Source: a virus. Taken from it: a stretch of 56,598 nucleotides of DNA. Of this stretch, positions 8,058 through 18,300 are shown piece by piece; position 1 is the stretch's first letter, and each line of letters begins with the position of its first letter. A program made the translations under genes and the position numbers. The notes beneath the pieces are model-generated. The model was given only the letters and a program-made list of their open reading frames with translations. It had not been told where the DNA came from and made no database searches. The stretch covers positions 1 to 56,598 of the IMG/VR virus record IMGVR_UViG_3300032334_000481. The stretch is one strand, 5' to 3'.

Positions 8058-9456
8058 ATGGAGTTACTCCAGCGGCAAATTTAAACTCTACCAAACTCAT
8101 TGTTCCAGAATCTTTTGCAATAGGAAGTTCTGAATTAACAACAGTATATCCAACCAATCCATACAATGGATTTGTGTTTGATTTATTTTCAAATCTAATA
8201 GCGTCTAGACATATTGTAAAGTCAGTTAGTGTTGAACCAGAATAATCCTGAGCACTTTCTACACTAGAATAAATTTTTAATGTTCTTACACTGTCCCAAT
8301 TAAAATTTGATGTTTGAGATGTCAAAGTATCTTTAAGTTTTAAAGTAAGAATTTTGTACCTATTATTTTGCATTGGACCGCCAGCACCAGTTAGGTCTGA
8401 ATTTGTAAATTTAAAATGATATTTTGCAGAGTCTAAACCAGTTTGAGTAACAAATTCAAGCATTATGTTAATTGACATTGGTGTTGTTGTTGTAGTTGCA
8501 TTTTTATTAATTAGTGAAAATGCAAGTCTTAGTTCATCATTTTGAGAATTACCATTTAAATTTGCTACAAATGGAACCGAAATATAATTTGATGATGCTA
8601 TTGGAGTTAGGTCAGCCGAAAATTCTGACATATCTCCAGCAAGAAACATCACGTCACTTTGAAATCTTGGAACCTCTAATCTATTTATTCTAGATAAATT
8701 ATTAAAAAATATATTTTCTGCATTTGAAACAAAAGCCTTATCTGTTTTTATAATATTATTTGTTCCATCTGTTATTGCTGAATAATATGGAACATCAATA
8801 AAATCAGAACTACTATAATCAAAATAACTCCATGCTTCATTTTTAGTAAAATTTACAGCAATATAACTATCTTTCCCATTTGCATAAGTATTAGTTTCAC
8901 TTGGATATAATCCAAACTCAGTTATCCCATATCTATTTGCTAATGTTGAAGGTATCTCTGCTGTTAAAACAATTTTTGGAATATACCCCAAAATTGTTAT
9001 AGAATCTGTTATTGTTTGTGGGTCTGTAGGATTTGTTTTTTTATCTAATACTGTTATTGTTGTCGATGTAGAATCATAAATTTCATAAAATCCGTCAGCG
9101 TTGATTGCGGCATCGGGGTCGCTATTAGTAAATCCTGGAGAATTTGAAATTATAATTGTTGAACCAGGGTTAAATTGATTTCCTTTTGGAATTGTAAAAA
9201 TAAAAACATTTGCACCGTCAACAACCTCTTGACTTGTCTGTACTTCTGTTGCATAAAGTTCAAGTGACTCAACAACAATATTTCTTGAAGTTATTGGAAA
9301 TCTTCCCATTTCAAAATCTAGTTCTGTTTTTGCTGCATAATTTCCAATGGTTGTTGATGGCGTGGCTCCACAACCAATAGCAATATGAGATGCAAACGAT
9401 GTTGTTTGACCAATAAGGTATTTAGAAATAATGTCTCTGCCAGTTAGTGTAATCAT
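8050..9456 (-). CDS. Minor tail/baseplate protein
   Basis: 468 residues. The N-terminus (RDIISKYLIGQTTSFASHIAIGCGA) resembles N-terminal docking segments of phage tail proteins. The rest is beta-rich. The C-terminal half (residues 250-430), with VPRFQSDVMFLAGDMSEFS and FNWDSVRTLKIYSSVESAQ, resembles carbohydrate-binding jelly-roll folds. No catalytic motif is seen. The predicted +1 lies 6 bases upstream of the ATG, with AAAGAG close to the start. Confidence 0.65.
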   Translation of the reverse strand: MITLTGRDIISKYLIGQTTSFASHIAIGCGATPSTTIGNYAAKTELDFEMGRFPITSRNIVVESLELYATEVQTSQEVVDGANVFIFTIPKGNQFNPGSTIIISNSPGFTNSDPDAAINADGFYEIYDSTSTTITVLDKKTNPTDPQTITDSITILGYIPKIVLTAEIPSTLANRYGITEFGLYPSETNTYANGKDSYIAVNFTKNEAWSYFDYSSSDFIDVPYYSAITDGTNNIIKTDKAFVSNAENIFFNNLSRINRLEVPRFQSDVMFLAGDMSEFSADLTPIASSNYISVPFVANLNGNSQNDELRLAFSLINKNATTTTTPMSINIMLEFVTQTGLDSAKYHFKFTNSDLTGAGGPMQNNRYKILTLKLKDTLTSQTSNFNWDSVRTLKIYSSVESAQDYSGSTLTDFTICLDAIRFENKSNTNPLYGLVGYTVVNSELPIAKDSGTMSLVEFKFAAGVTPYV

Positions 9457-9468
9457 AATATCTCTTTA

Positions 9469-9477
9469 ATTATAACA
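9469..9477 (-). promoter_or_regulatory. Extended -10 promoter (TGT-TATAAT)
   Basis: TGTTATAAT upstream of the tail gene at 9456; predicted +1 is about 9462. Confidence 0.5.
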
Positions 9478-9480
9478 TAT

Positions 9481-9951
9481 CTAGGGTTTTTTGTTCAAAA
9501 ACTCAATTTCTATATAGAAATTAGATGCTTCGTCTTCTACCAGTATAACTAAATCCTTGTTATCCTCTGAAATATAGGCATCTAGATTGGGAGCAAAAGA
9601 TGAAATATCGTAGGTGGTTCGATGGCTTGGATATAATAAATAATTATTTAGATTTATAGCATAATCTGTTGTTGTGGATAAAATACCGTTTACTGGAAAA
9701 AGTAAATTTGTTGAAGAATAGGCAACTATGTTTTCACTAATATTTTTTATTGGAAAAGTATTTGGTCTTGTCAATAATTCTTCTGGCTCATATGCCAAAA
9801 ATTCTTGACCACCAATTTCATTAAAAATTGCACCAACCATATAGTCAACTGGAACCTCTCCAGTTTCTATAAATAAATTTGATGTAGCAATTTTAACTGG
9901 TTCTCTTTTATTATATCCTGTATCTTTCCTAGTTATTTTTGGCTTTGCCAT
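9481..9951 (-). CDS. Small virion-associated protein, unknown
   Basis: 156 residues. A lysine-rich start (KPKITRKDTGYNKREPVK) is followed by an acidic, beta-rich body. No motif is recognised. It sits between the tail hub and a baseplate gene and overlaps the hub stop by 1 base (TAATG), so it is probably a baseplate component. Confidence 0.6.
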   Translation of the reverse strand: MAKPKITRKDTGYNKREPVKIATSNLFIETGEVPVDYMVGAIFNEIGGQEFLAYEPEELLTRPNTFPIKNISENIVAYSSTNLLFPVNGILSTTTDYAINLNNYLLYPSHRTTYDISSFAPNLDAYISEDNKDLVILVEDEASNFYIEIEFLNKKP

Positions 9952-12900
9952 TAGATTACCTCCTCCAAATAAAGTTTCATAGATGGACCATCTGGACCCC
10001 TATTATATTCTATATGATAAACAACAAATCTATTATTTGGCAACTGCTGTACATTGTCAACGTTATAATTAACTTTAACAATGTCTCCTAACTGAATCAT
10101 TGGATTGGCAAATATGTCAACAGACATTGCTTTTTTAGGAACCATAATTTTTTCTACCATCCAATTCATTAAGTTTGATGCCATATCTAGGTTTTGAATA
10201 TATGTTCCAGATATTGTAAATTCTTTTCTACCATATGTATTTCTACTATTTTGTATAGTAACATATTTATTATTTAATTCAGAATATCTATTATAGTTAT
10301 TTAAGTTGCTTGTAGTAGATAAAAATTCGTCAACTGTTAAGTTATGGTCTGCCTGTTGTGTAAACGTTACCCCCTGAATTCTTAAATAATTTCCACTAGA
10401 CTCATCTAGGCTTAAAGCAAAATCTGTAACATTAAAAACAAGGAACTCTGCAGAATATGGGTTAGCCCTAAATCCTGAAACTAAATATCCTTGCAGTTCA
10501 TTAAAGGTTGGGGATATTTTAGAATACAATGCTGGGTATGCTTTTTCATATTTAACATTGAAGTAAGCACATTCACGCATTATAGTTCCAAATTCTTCGT
10601 AATATAAAGAATTACTATTTGTTCCGCTTGTAGTTATTCCAGTTAAAAATGATTCTACTACCCCTGGATTTATCAAATACTTTCTGTAAGCACTTGATGT
10701 TAGTTTTTCTACTGATAAAAATTGATTAAGTGGTGAATTCTTGGCTTCGAATTGTGTCTTTGGGTTGTCTGCAATTGCAAAAACATTATCAAACATACAT
10801 TTACCAGCACCACGAACAAACAAAGCAAAGTTTTTATTGTTATCATTGCTGCCTATAGCATCTCTATCTATGACTGTTGTTATTAATCTATTATTTAAAT
10901 ATAGATAAAACTTTACAACTTTACTTGATACTTCTTCAATCTTTATGGACAAGTCGTATACTGTTGAGTTTGCTTGACCCACAATCTTTCCCATACCAGA
11001 GAACAAACCAGAGTCAACTAAAATTGGTGCAGAACCATACCAAAGAGTAATTGGAATTGCTTCTTGTGATGTTTCACCCTTTAAAACTTTGTAAAAATAA
11101 ATATTTGGAATTGTTGTTATTTCCTTGTTTGAATCTACCTGCTCAATTATGCTTTGGCTTGTTAATGCGTCTATTTCAAAATAATATCCTGTGTGTGCTT
11201 TGGTGGTTGTGTCTAGTCTTATTGCTATTCCACCACCAGTGCCACTAATAATTGTACCATTTTTAATATCCATTTCGTCCGCACCAACAGGCAATTGATT
11301 AATTCCAGATATATTTTTATCTTTTTGTTTTCCAAGAATTTTCATTCTTGTTCCAAAATTAGTAAATGCTTCCGTGTATGGTTTATAAACATAAGATATA
11401 AAGTTATTAGAGTTTTTATCACTTTTTTGTATTCCAGTAATTGTAAGTGCAGAAGCGGCAACACTACCATTTGGTTTTGTTTTGTCTATAGTAGTTGTGC
11501 TTGGTGATTCGGTAAAATATGAGGTATCAAACATATCAAATGTCAATCCTGTTGTACTTGGTTTATTTGATAAGGTTGAAATTCCACTAACAGAAACCTC
11601 TTCAAGAGTTCTATTCAACACGGTAATTGTTTTATTGGTTCCTGTTGCGGTAAAACCTTTTGTTAAAGTAAAACTTTTATTATCTACTGCAACTGTTTTT
11701 ACTTTTGTTCCAGATGGAACTCCAGGACCAGTTACAATCCAGCCAACTTCTATATCTTCTGTAGTCAAGTCTCCAGTAAGAGTTACTGTTGCTGTTGGAC
11801 TATTTGATGTTGTGCAACCTGTAATTTCATATTTTGTTTGGTCATATTGATGATTATCTTTAAACATCCAAGAGGACTGCATCTCAAATGCTTTTTTGTT
11901 TTCATCTTGCAACCAGTGATTTGAAGAATCCAAAATTGTGTGATTTGTTGCTGTTGTTCCAAACTGAGCACGACCATGTTTTGCAATACCAGTAATGTTT
12001 CCATTAGAGTCAACTGTTGGTTCTGTATAGATTTTTATACGACCAGTTGGAAACATCTTTCCATTAAATCCAATTTGTGAAAAATATTTTTGATAGTCAT
12101 TTATGTTTTCTATCCAAACATTACTTGTTTGTGCTTCTATATAAAATGAAATATTTCCAGCGGTTAGATGATTATTGGTTACTGTGAAAGTATTATTTTT
12201 TGTATCTATAGATGTGACAATTGGTGCTGTTCCAAATTGACCAGCACCAGAACCAGTCTCTACAAGTTTCTGACCTATTGATAGGCTAAAAATATTTCCA
12301 CTTGTAAGGGTAATTTTATTAGTTCCTGTTAGAAGTGTTGCTCCAAAACCAGTTATTCTAGAACTTTCAACAGTATGTTCAACACCCTTATATTTTATAA
12401 TTTCTCCATTTGCATAAAGGTATCCTTCATATCTAGTAAGCCAATAAATAGATTGACCAAAATCAATTGTATTATTAATTATAGTTCCAGAACTTACTGA
12501 AGGAACTTCATCCGATAATGTTTTGTTCATTGGCATTGCACTTAGCACATAACTTGACTGTGTATTTATCTCTTCATTTGTTGGTCTTAGGGCTTCTGTT
12601 CCAGATACCTCCCAAAGCAAGACTGGTTTATGTTTATATGACTGATTATTATTAAGCAAAGATGCTTCTTTAATTGTTCCATAAGATTTTTGAATATATT
12701 TATTTGAATAAACAATTTTTCCATCATTAAAAACTTCATTGTTTTCCGAAGAAATACTCATAATGTTTGACAGTATTGACTGTGTTGCTGCATTTTTTAG
12801 AACACCTGTATCATTAAAATCTTTTGTTCCATATAACTCAATGTTAATTGGTCTTTCATCTTCAGATGGCATTATGTAGTTTTTAGACATAACAACAAAA

Positions 12901-14798
12901 TTATTAAATTCATCAAAGAACATTGCTGACTGAGTTGATTGTGCTAGATTGTTTAATACTTCTGCTACCGTTGTTTCTGGTGCCACATAAAAATACGGAA
13001 TAATATCTTCTGATTCTGTGCTTGTTTTATAAAATTTATAGTTTGAAAAACCAATGTTATCCAGTATAGTTGCAATCGCTTTACTTAATTTAACATTTTG
13101 CATTAAGAGACTTGGTGCTGTCATAGATTCAAAGTAGAAGTATAGGTCTCTTAATGTAATTGTTGCGTTTCTATCTTCATTAGAGATGGAAGGAAAACCA
13201 TCCGAATAGTATACTTTGATTGGAACAAAGTAGTCTACAACATTACTAGTTCTATCATCTGTAATTTGTTCATAGAATTTAATTTGTAAGTTTTTGGAAG
13301 AAATATCTGATATCAAACTTCCTGTAATTGCTCCAGCATTAAGCGTTAGGTCATTGTATGGGTTTAACGATTGGTCATAATCAAATATTGAAATCTCTCC
13401 GTTTGATGCTGAAAGTTGTCCAACTGGAATTCCTGTGTTTCCAATATCAGAGGCAATCTTTGTTACAGAATATGACTTTACTCTATCTGAAATATTTGCA
13501 GCAAGTCTTGGAGACATCTCTATCAATTCAAAGGATGAGTTTTGTTTGCTCATTGTGTTTACTACAATTCTTAAACCTTTGACAAATTGAAATTCTCTAT
13601 AGTTTGCTGAGTATACACTTGCTGGAGTTCCATAAAAATCTGGAGATGTTAGTTTAGATACATTAGAGGATTGTAGTGTTTCTCCTTCTTCTCTTAAATA
13701 CCAGCCATAAATTGGCACAAAAGAATTTGTTGTCCAGTCAGTTCCATTCCAAACATAATATGTTCCAGCATTAACATTTGTAGGGTCTAAAACTAAATAC
13801 GCATCTCCAACATAACCACCTATTGGCAATGATGCTTGCGAAGGATATTGTCCTAAATTTCTGAATCCTGTTGGCAATGTATTTGTAATTCCAAAAGCAA
13901 GTTCTATATATCCATCAGAACCTATGATTCTTTTTCCTGTTGAACGTATTGAAGAACTTGTAAACACTTTAGCATCTTGCCAAATATTGTTTGAATCTAA
14001 GTATTGAATCTTCCAGTCTTCTGGAGTTTTTTGATTAATCAATGCCCCTGTGTTTAATTCATTTTCATAAAATGGGTCTGGTAGTGACAAATTATTTGAA
14101 GTTTTGTATGTTCTTAAACTATAGTCACTTGCATGTGTTTGCATTTTTACAACAATTCTATTTGCTGGAACTGGTGTTGAATATACTACAAATGGTGCGG
14201 CATCATCAATGTAGTATTCTCCGTCAACCTTTTTAGTTTTTGATATACCCCTTTCAATCGAGTTAGTTGTTCCATCAACACGATAGGAACTCCAATACTT
14301 AAATTTATCATCTTTAGAAGAAAGATAGTACCTTGGCTGTAAATACATATTTTCATTTGGAAAATTTAAATACTGACCACCACTAAGATAGCGAAGTTTA
14401 TTAATACCTGAGCGTGGTCTAAAACGAGCAACACAATCTACAAGAGAATAAAGAATTTTTTCTGTCTCATTTTTTTTAACAAAAATATTTGGGGTATTGT
14501 TTGATGAATTTAAACCATTATAAATAAGAATATTTGAATCTGTTGCATTTGTATATGAACCCAAAACATCTGTGTTATCGTAGGAGGTTGCAACAATTCC
14601 ATAGTTATTCTCTGTTGGACTATCTATATTTGGTCTGTTTCTATAATTACCTAACAGTAAAATATTGTCAGAATAGTTTAAATTCCATTCTGCTAATATC
14701 AATGATTGAAGATTTATTGATGAAGATTGTTCAATATAGTTTTGAAGATTTGTATTCTGAAACATTATACCTCTTCCAGCGTTACTGACACATTCCAA
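9951..14798 (-). CDS. Large tail-tip/hub protein (Tal-like)
   Basis: 1,615 residues. The central part, about 540-700, looks like a tail hub domain (VKVYYSDGFPSISN..., LSKAIATILDNIGF, TTVAEVLNNLAQSTQSAMFFDEFNNFVVMSK). The C-terminus ends in the hub-like MIQLGDIVKVNYN...YHIEYNRGPDGPSMKLYLEEV. A ConA-like/LamG-type stretch (KMFPTGRIKIY through NRLITTVIDRD, about 930-1330) and two shared beta modules are inserted. It is placed directly after the distal tail gene, as expected for the protein at the tail tip. No peptidase motif was spotted. The start overlaps the previous gene by 34 bases. Confidence 0.8.
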   Translation of the reverse strand: MECVSNAGRGIMFQNTNLQNYIEQSSSINLQSLILAEWNLNYSDNILLLGNYRNRPNIDSPTENNYGIVATSYDNTDVLGSYTNATDSNILIYNGLNSSNNTPNIFVKKNETEKILYSLVDCVARFRPRSGINKLRYLSGGQYLNFPNENMYLQPRYYLSSKDDKFKYWSSYRVDGTTNSIERGISKTKKVDGEYYIDDAAPFVVYSTPVPANRIVVKMQTHASDYSLRTYKTSNNLSLPDPFYENELNTGALINQKTPEDWKIQYLDSNNIWQDAKVFTSSSIRSTGKRIIGSDGYIELAFGITNTLPTGFRNLGQYPSQASLPIGGYVGDAYLVLDPTNVNAGTYYVWNGTDWTTNSFVPIYGWYLREEGETLQSSNVSKLTSPDFYGTPASVYSANYREFQFVKGLRIVVNTMSKQNSSFELIEMSPRLAANISDRVKSYSVTKIASDIGNTGIPVGQLSASNGEISIFDYDQSLNPYNDLTLNAGAITGSLISDISSKNLQIKFYEQITDDRTSNVVDYFVPIKVYYSDGFPSISNEDRNATITLRDLYFYFESMTAPSLLMQNVKLSKAIATILDNIGFSNYKFYKTSTESEDIIPYFYVAPETTVAEVLNNLAQSTQSAMFFDEFNNFVVMSKNYIMPSEDERPINIELYGTKDFNDTGVLKNAATQSILSNIMSISSENNEVFNDGKIVYSNKYIQKSYGTIKEASLLNNNQSYKHKPVLLWEVSGTEALRPTNEEINTQSSYVLSAMPMNKTLSDEVPSVSSGTIINNTIDFGQSIYWLTRYEGYLYANGEIIKYKGVEHTVESSRITGFGATLLTGTNKITLTSGNIFSLSIGQKLVETGSGAGQFGTAPIVTSIDTKNNTFTVTNNHLTAGNISFYIEAQTSNVWIENINDYQKYFSQIGFNGKMFPTGRIKIYTEPTVDSNGNITGIAKHGRAQFGTTATNHTILDSSNHWLQDENKKAFEMQSSWMFKDNHQYDQTKYEITGCTTSNSPTATVTLTGDLTTEDIEVGWIVTGPGVPSGTKVKTVAVDNKSFTLTKGFTATGTNKTITVLNRTLEEVSVSGISTLSNKPSTTGLTFDMFDTSYFTESPSTTTIDKTKPNGSVAASALTITGIQKSDKNSNNFISYVYKPYTEAFTNFGTRMKILGKQKDKNISGINQLPVGADEMDIKNGTIISGTGGGIAIRLDTTTKAHTGYYFEIDALTSQSIIEQVDSNKEITTIPNIYFYKVLKGETSQEAIPITLWYGSAPILVDSGLFSGMGKIVGQANSTVYDLSIKIEEVSSKVVKFYLYLNNRLITTVIDRDAIGSNDNNKNFALFVRGAGKCMFDNVFAIADNPKTQFEAKNSPLNQFLSVEKLTSSAYRKYLINPGVVESFLTGITTSGTNSNSLYYEEFGTIMRECAYFNVKYEKAYPALYSKISPTFNELQGYLVSGFRANPYSAEFLVFNVTDFALSLDESSGNYLRIQGVTFTQQADHNLTVDEFLSTTSNLNNYNRYSELNNKYVTIQNSRNTYGRKEFTISGTYIQNLDMASNLMNWMVEKIMVPKKAMSVDIFANPMIQLGDIVKVNYNVDNVQQLPNNRFVVYHIEYNRGPDGPSMKLYLEEVI

Positions 14799-15370
14799 AA
14801 ATCATAGTTATTAGTACCGCCACGCTTAACAATATTGTAATCAAAACTAGAAATAAACATTTCAATAACTTCGTTGTATTCTGCCAAGTGTCCGTATTGT
14901 CCAGACTCTGCAAAATTAGATTTTCTATCGTATGCTAAAAAAACATAGAACGAACCTGTGTGATTTTGATACCAATCAAGTAATTCATTTCCACCTGCAC
15001 CGCCATCAATTGTGAATGGCTTTATTGTTGATAGACCAGTTGTTACATCGAATTGTGGGTCAGTACGGAATGCTCTAGATGGCAACATATCCCAAGATGT
15101 AGAAATAGTCATTTTATCTGCAATGTGATATGAACGCATACGACCATTAATCATACGTTCACGTTTCTCAATACGCTCTGGTTTAAAAGATATTTCTTTT
15201 CTACCGTGGTCAGATAGTACTATAAAATCATCCCCTGCAGTAGCGGCATTTACTTCATATCCTTGTGGAACATAAACATTGTTAGAAATTATTGGTGGGG
15301 CATCTGACCATAACATAGCCTGTGGTCTTTTATATTTTTTTCTACCTGCTAAATATACACTATCTGTCAT
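14765..15370 (-). CDS. Distal tail / minor tail protein
   Basis: 201 residues. The position between tape measure and hub, the size, and the sequence (KMTISTSWDMLPSRAFRTDPQFDV, WYQNHTGSFYVFLAYD, MFISSFDYNIVKRGGTNNYDFWNVSVTLEEV) fit the minor tail protein that joins the tail tube to the tip in actinobacterial siphoviruses. The start overlaps the tape measure stop by 1 base. Confidence 0.75.
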   Translation of the reverse strand: MTDSVYLAGRKKYKRPQAMLWSDAPPIISNNVYVPQGYEVNAATAGDDFIVLSDHGRKEISFKPERIEKRERMINGRMRSYHIADKMTISTSWDMLPSRAFRTDPQFDVTTGLSTIKPFTIDGGAGGNELLDWYQNHTGSFYVFLAYDRKSNFAESGQYGHLAEYNEVIEMFISSFDYNIVKRGGTNNYDFWNVSVTLEEV

Positions 15371-18300
15371 TATAGAACATTGCTCCTAAGTCTTTGTGAG
15401 TCAACTCTCTTAATCTGTCTAAGAACTGCATCTGCAATATCGTTGGCATCTGAAGAGTTTGCGTTAACTGTAATACTATAATTATACACTGATTCGCCAA
15501 CCGATGTTCCAGAATTCATTGAATTAAGTTTATCTATTCCAATACTATCTACCGCTGCTTTTCTAACTACAAATTCTCCTGGGGTAAGCATAGCAGGAAC
15601 AGTATCAGTTCCATAAATACCTCCACCAATAGCATAGCCTTTTGGAATAACCATACCACCAGAAGCAAAACCTCCCCAAGACCTAACTTCTTTATTTGCA
15701 ATATCTGTCTTCTTTGTCGTTGCATTAAGTCCAACCGAACCCAAATCTATGCCTTGTTGAATCAATGTTGGAATTTGGTCAATGGCATCGTTTGTTTGCT
15801 TATGTCTGTTAAACATAAAAGCAACTTTTTTATTATACGCAGTATATACTGTTTGAAGTTTTGCCTTGTTGTCTGGTGTCATATCTTTCCATTTAACATT
15901 TCCAACACCTAGTTTACCAGCAGCATCTTTATACGCCTTTTGTTTTGCCAAATAATCTGCTAACTCTGTATTATATGATGTAAATCTATTTTTTATAAGA
16001 TTAATTACATTTTTAGTTTCTTCTGGTAAGGCATTCAAAAGATTTTCTGATGCTTCTTTACCAGCAGCACTATTTAGAATATTTGCCATTCCAGTTGGGT
16101 CATAATAACTTTCTACGGTATCTTGTAATCCTACAAGTTTTGCAAAATCTTTTGTAAACGCTGCTCTTTGACTTTCTTTTACATCTGCATAAATAGATTG
16201 CATATTTCCACTTCTAACTGCGTTAGAAAGTTTGTATGCGTCTAGTTTGTAAGTGCTTGCTGCAGATACCTGTGCTGCAGTTGAAGCAGTGTTTGCCTTA
16301 GTTGCCTCTGCTTTAAGACCTGCAGTAGATGCTGCCTTTTTTAATTTTGATAGTTCAGCCGCTGACGTTTCAGGTTTAATTAATTTACCTTGGTCATTAT
16401 ATTTACCATCTTTACTAATTTTTCCTTTAGCATCATATTTTGTTCCAATAGGATTACCCTTAGCATCTTTTTTAGTATCCTCATCTTTATTGCCGCTAGA
16501 ATTGGAACCACTAGAACCAGTAGTAGGATTATATGGTTTTATAAGAGCCAAAGCCTTTCCATCTTTAAGAATACTAGCCATGTGCTTTGCAGATTTAAGA
16601 GCATTTTGTTCAATGTTGTATTGATATTGTTCTTCTTTAAGTTTGTACCCTGCAATTTTTTCAGCATTACTCTGAAGAATTGCTTCAAGTTTTGTGCGGT
16701 CAGTCAGAACACCATTGATTCTGACCTCAACCCCTTCAAGTTCTATCTTCCTAGCATTTTCAATGCTATCTTTTGCATCATTCAATGCTTGCTTCTGGTC
16801 ATTTTGTTTTGCTTGCAAAGCAGCCCTGGCTGCAGCAGCAATATCACCTTTTGACAATGCGTCAGCCAGTGTGAGAGTGTCTTGCTGTCTTTGATTGTTC
16901 TTTTCTTGAATCTTACCAATCTCGTCAAGAGCCTTTATACGTTTGTCGTACTTATCATTAATTTTCTTTTCTTTATTAGAAATTACATCAAGACCAGCCT
17001 GATACAATTCGTTGTCTTTTGCTAATCGCTCTGCTGGAGTTGCAAGAACATAGGTAAGACCAATCTCACTAGCATCTTTAATTTCTTTTAACTTCTTTAA
17101 AAGTGCTCCAGCATTAGCCCTTAACTTACCAGTCTTTTTATCAACAATTCTGTTCTGCTCTTCTTCAGTACCATTCATAAAGTCTCTAATAATTTCTGCA
17201 TCCGCACCCTGAGCCTTCATCAATACTGCTATACCACCCATTTGCTTGACTGCTGCATTTCCGTACTTCATAATTGCTTTATAAGAATCATTCCAACCAG
17301 TAGTAAGTTTTTGCTGCCAGTTGTTTGCTTCACGAAGCATCTTCACATATGGGTCAAGGATGGATGGGTCTGGTCCTTGCTTTTCATCATTTGTATCATT
17401 AGGGTCTACTGTTAAGTCTTGTAATGCTCCTGCTTGTGTAACTCTTTTTGCTTCAGAAAATGCATATTCTATTTTATATGTTTCAAGAAGTTTTGTATCG
17501 CTCATGTTAATATCTTTTCGAGCAGTAGAAGCCCATAATTTAATTGCTGGTATTAGTTCTTTATCTGCTTTAATTAGTGAATTAAATTCTGTTGTAAAAA
17601 TAATTTTATTCTTTTTATCTTTAAGTTTATTAAAGTAACCAGACACTTTGCCATCTTTCATGGCTTTTGCCAATTCCGAATTAGTTCCAGCAACAGTGGT
17701 AACTGTATCAACGGTTATTGTTGTTTTCTTACCATCCAATTCTTTATATATTCTATCTATTTCTTTTGCTTCATTTAAACCTTTACCTGCATAATATTCT
17801 TGAACTGCTTTCTTGCTAGTTTCATCCATTTCAAATACACCAGTTGTTTTGTTTGTTAATTCTAGAGCACTTGCTGTTGATGCTATTTCTTCTGATGTTT
17901 GTCCTACCTGATTATTTATAAGTGCAGTACCCTGTCCTCTATCCATGCTTCCTGCAATGCCAAGTAATTGATTTATTGCAGTTGGGTTTGTTTTAAGTAG
18001 TTCAAGTAGTGTATCTCCAGAAATATTCATATTCATTGCATTTTGCATTTGTGTTGTTCCAAGAGTTTTTGATGCAAGTAATTGAGTAAAGAATATTTCT
18101 TGTTGGTCACTAAAACCACTAAAGTTTTGAACAGCATCACCAACAGCCTTTGCGGTATCTTGGAATCCAGTATCTTTATATGCTTCTGTCAATGCGTCTC
18201 TAGCAGCCTGTGCTGTTTGACCAGTATTTCCAGTGCTGACTATGTTGTCAAAAAGAGTCTGCATTGTTTGCTGAGTATATGTTGTTAAATCTTGCTTATC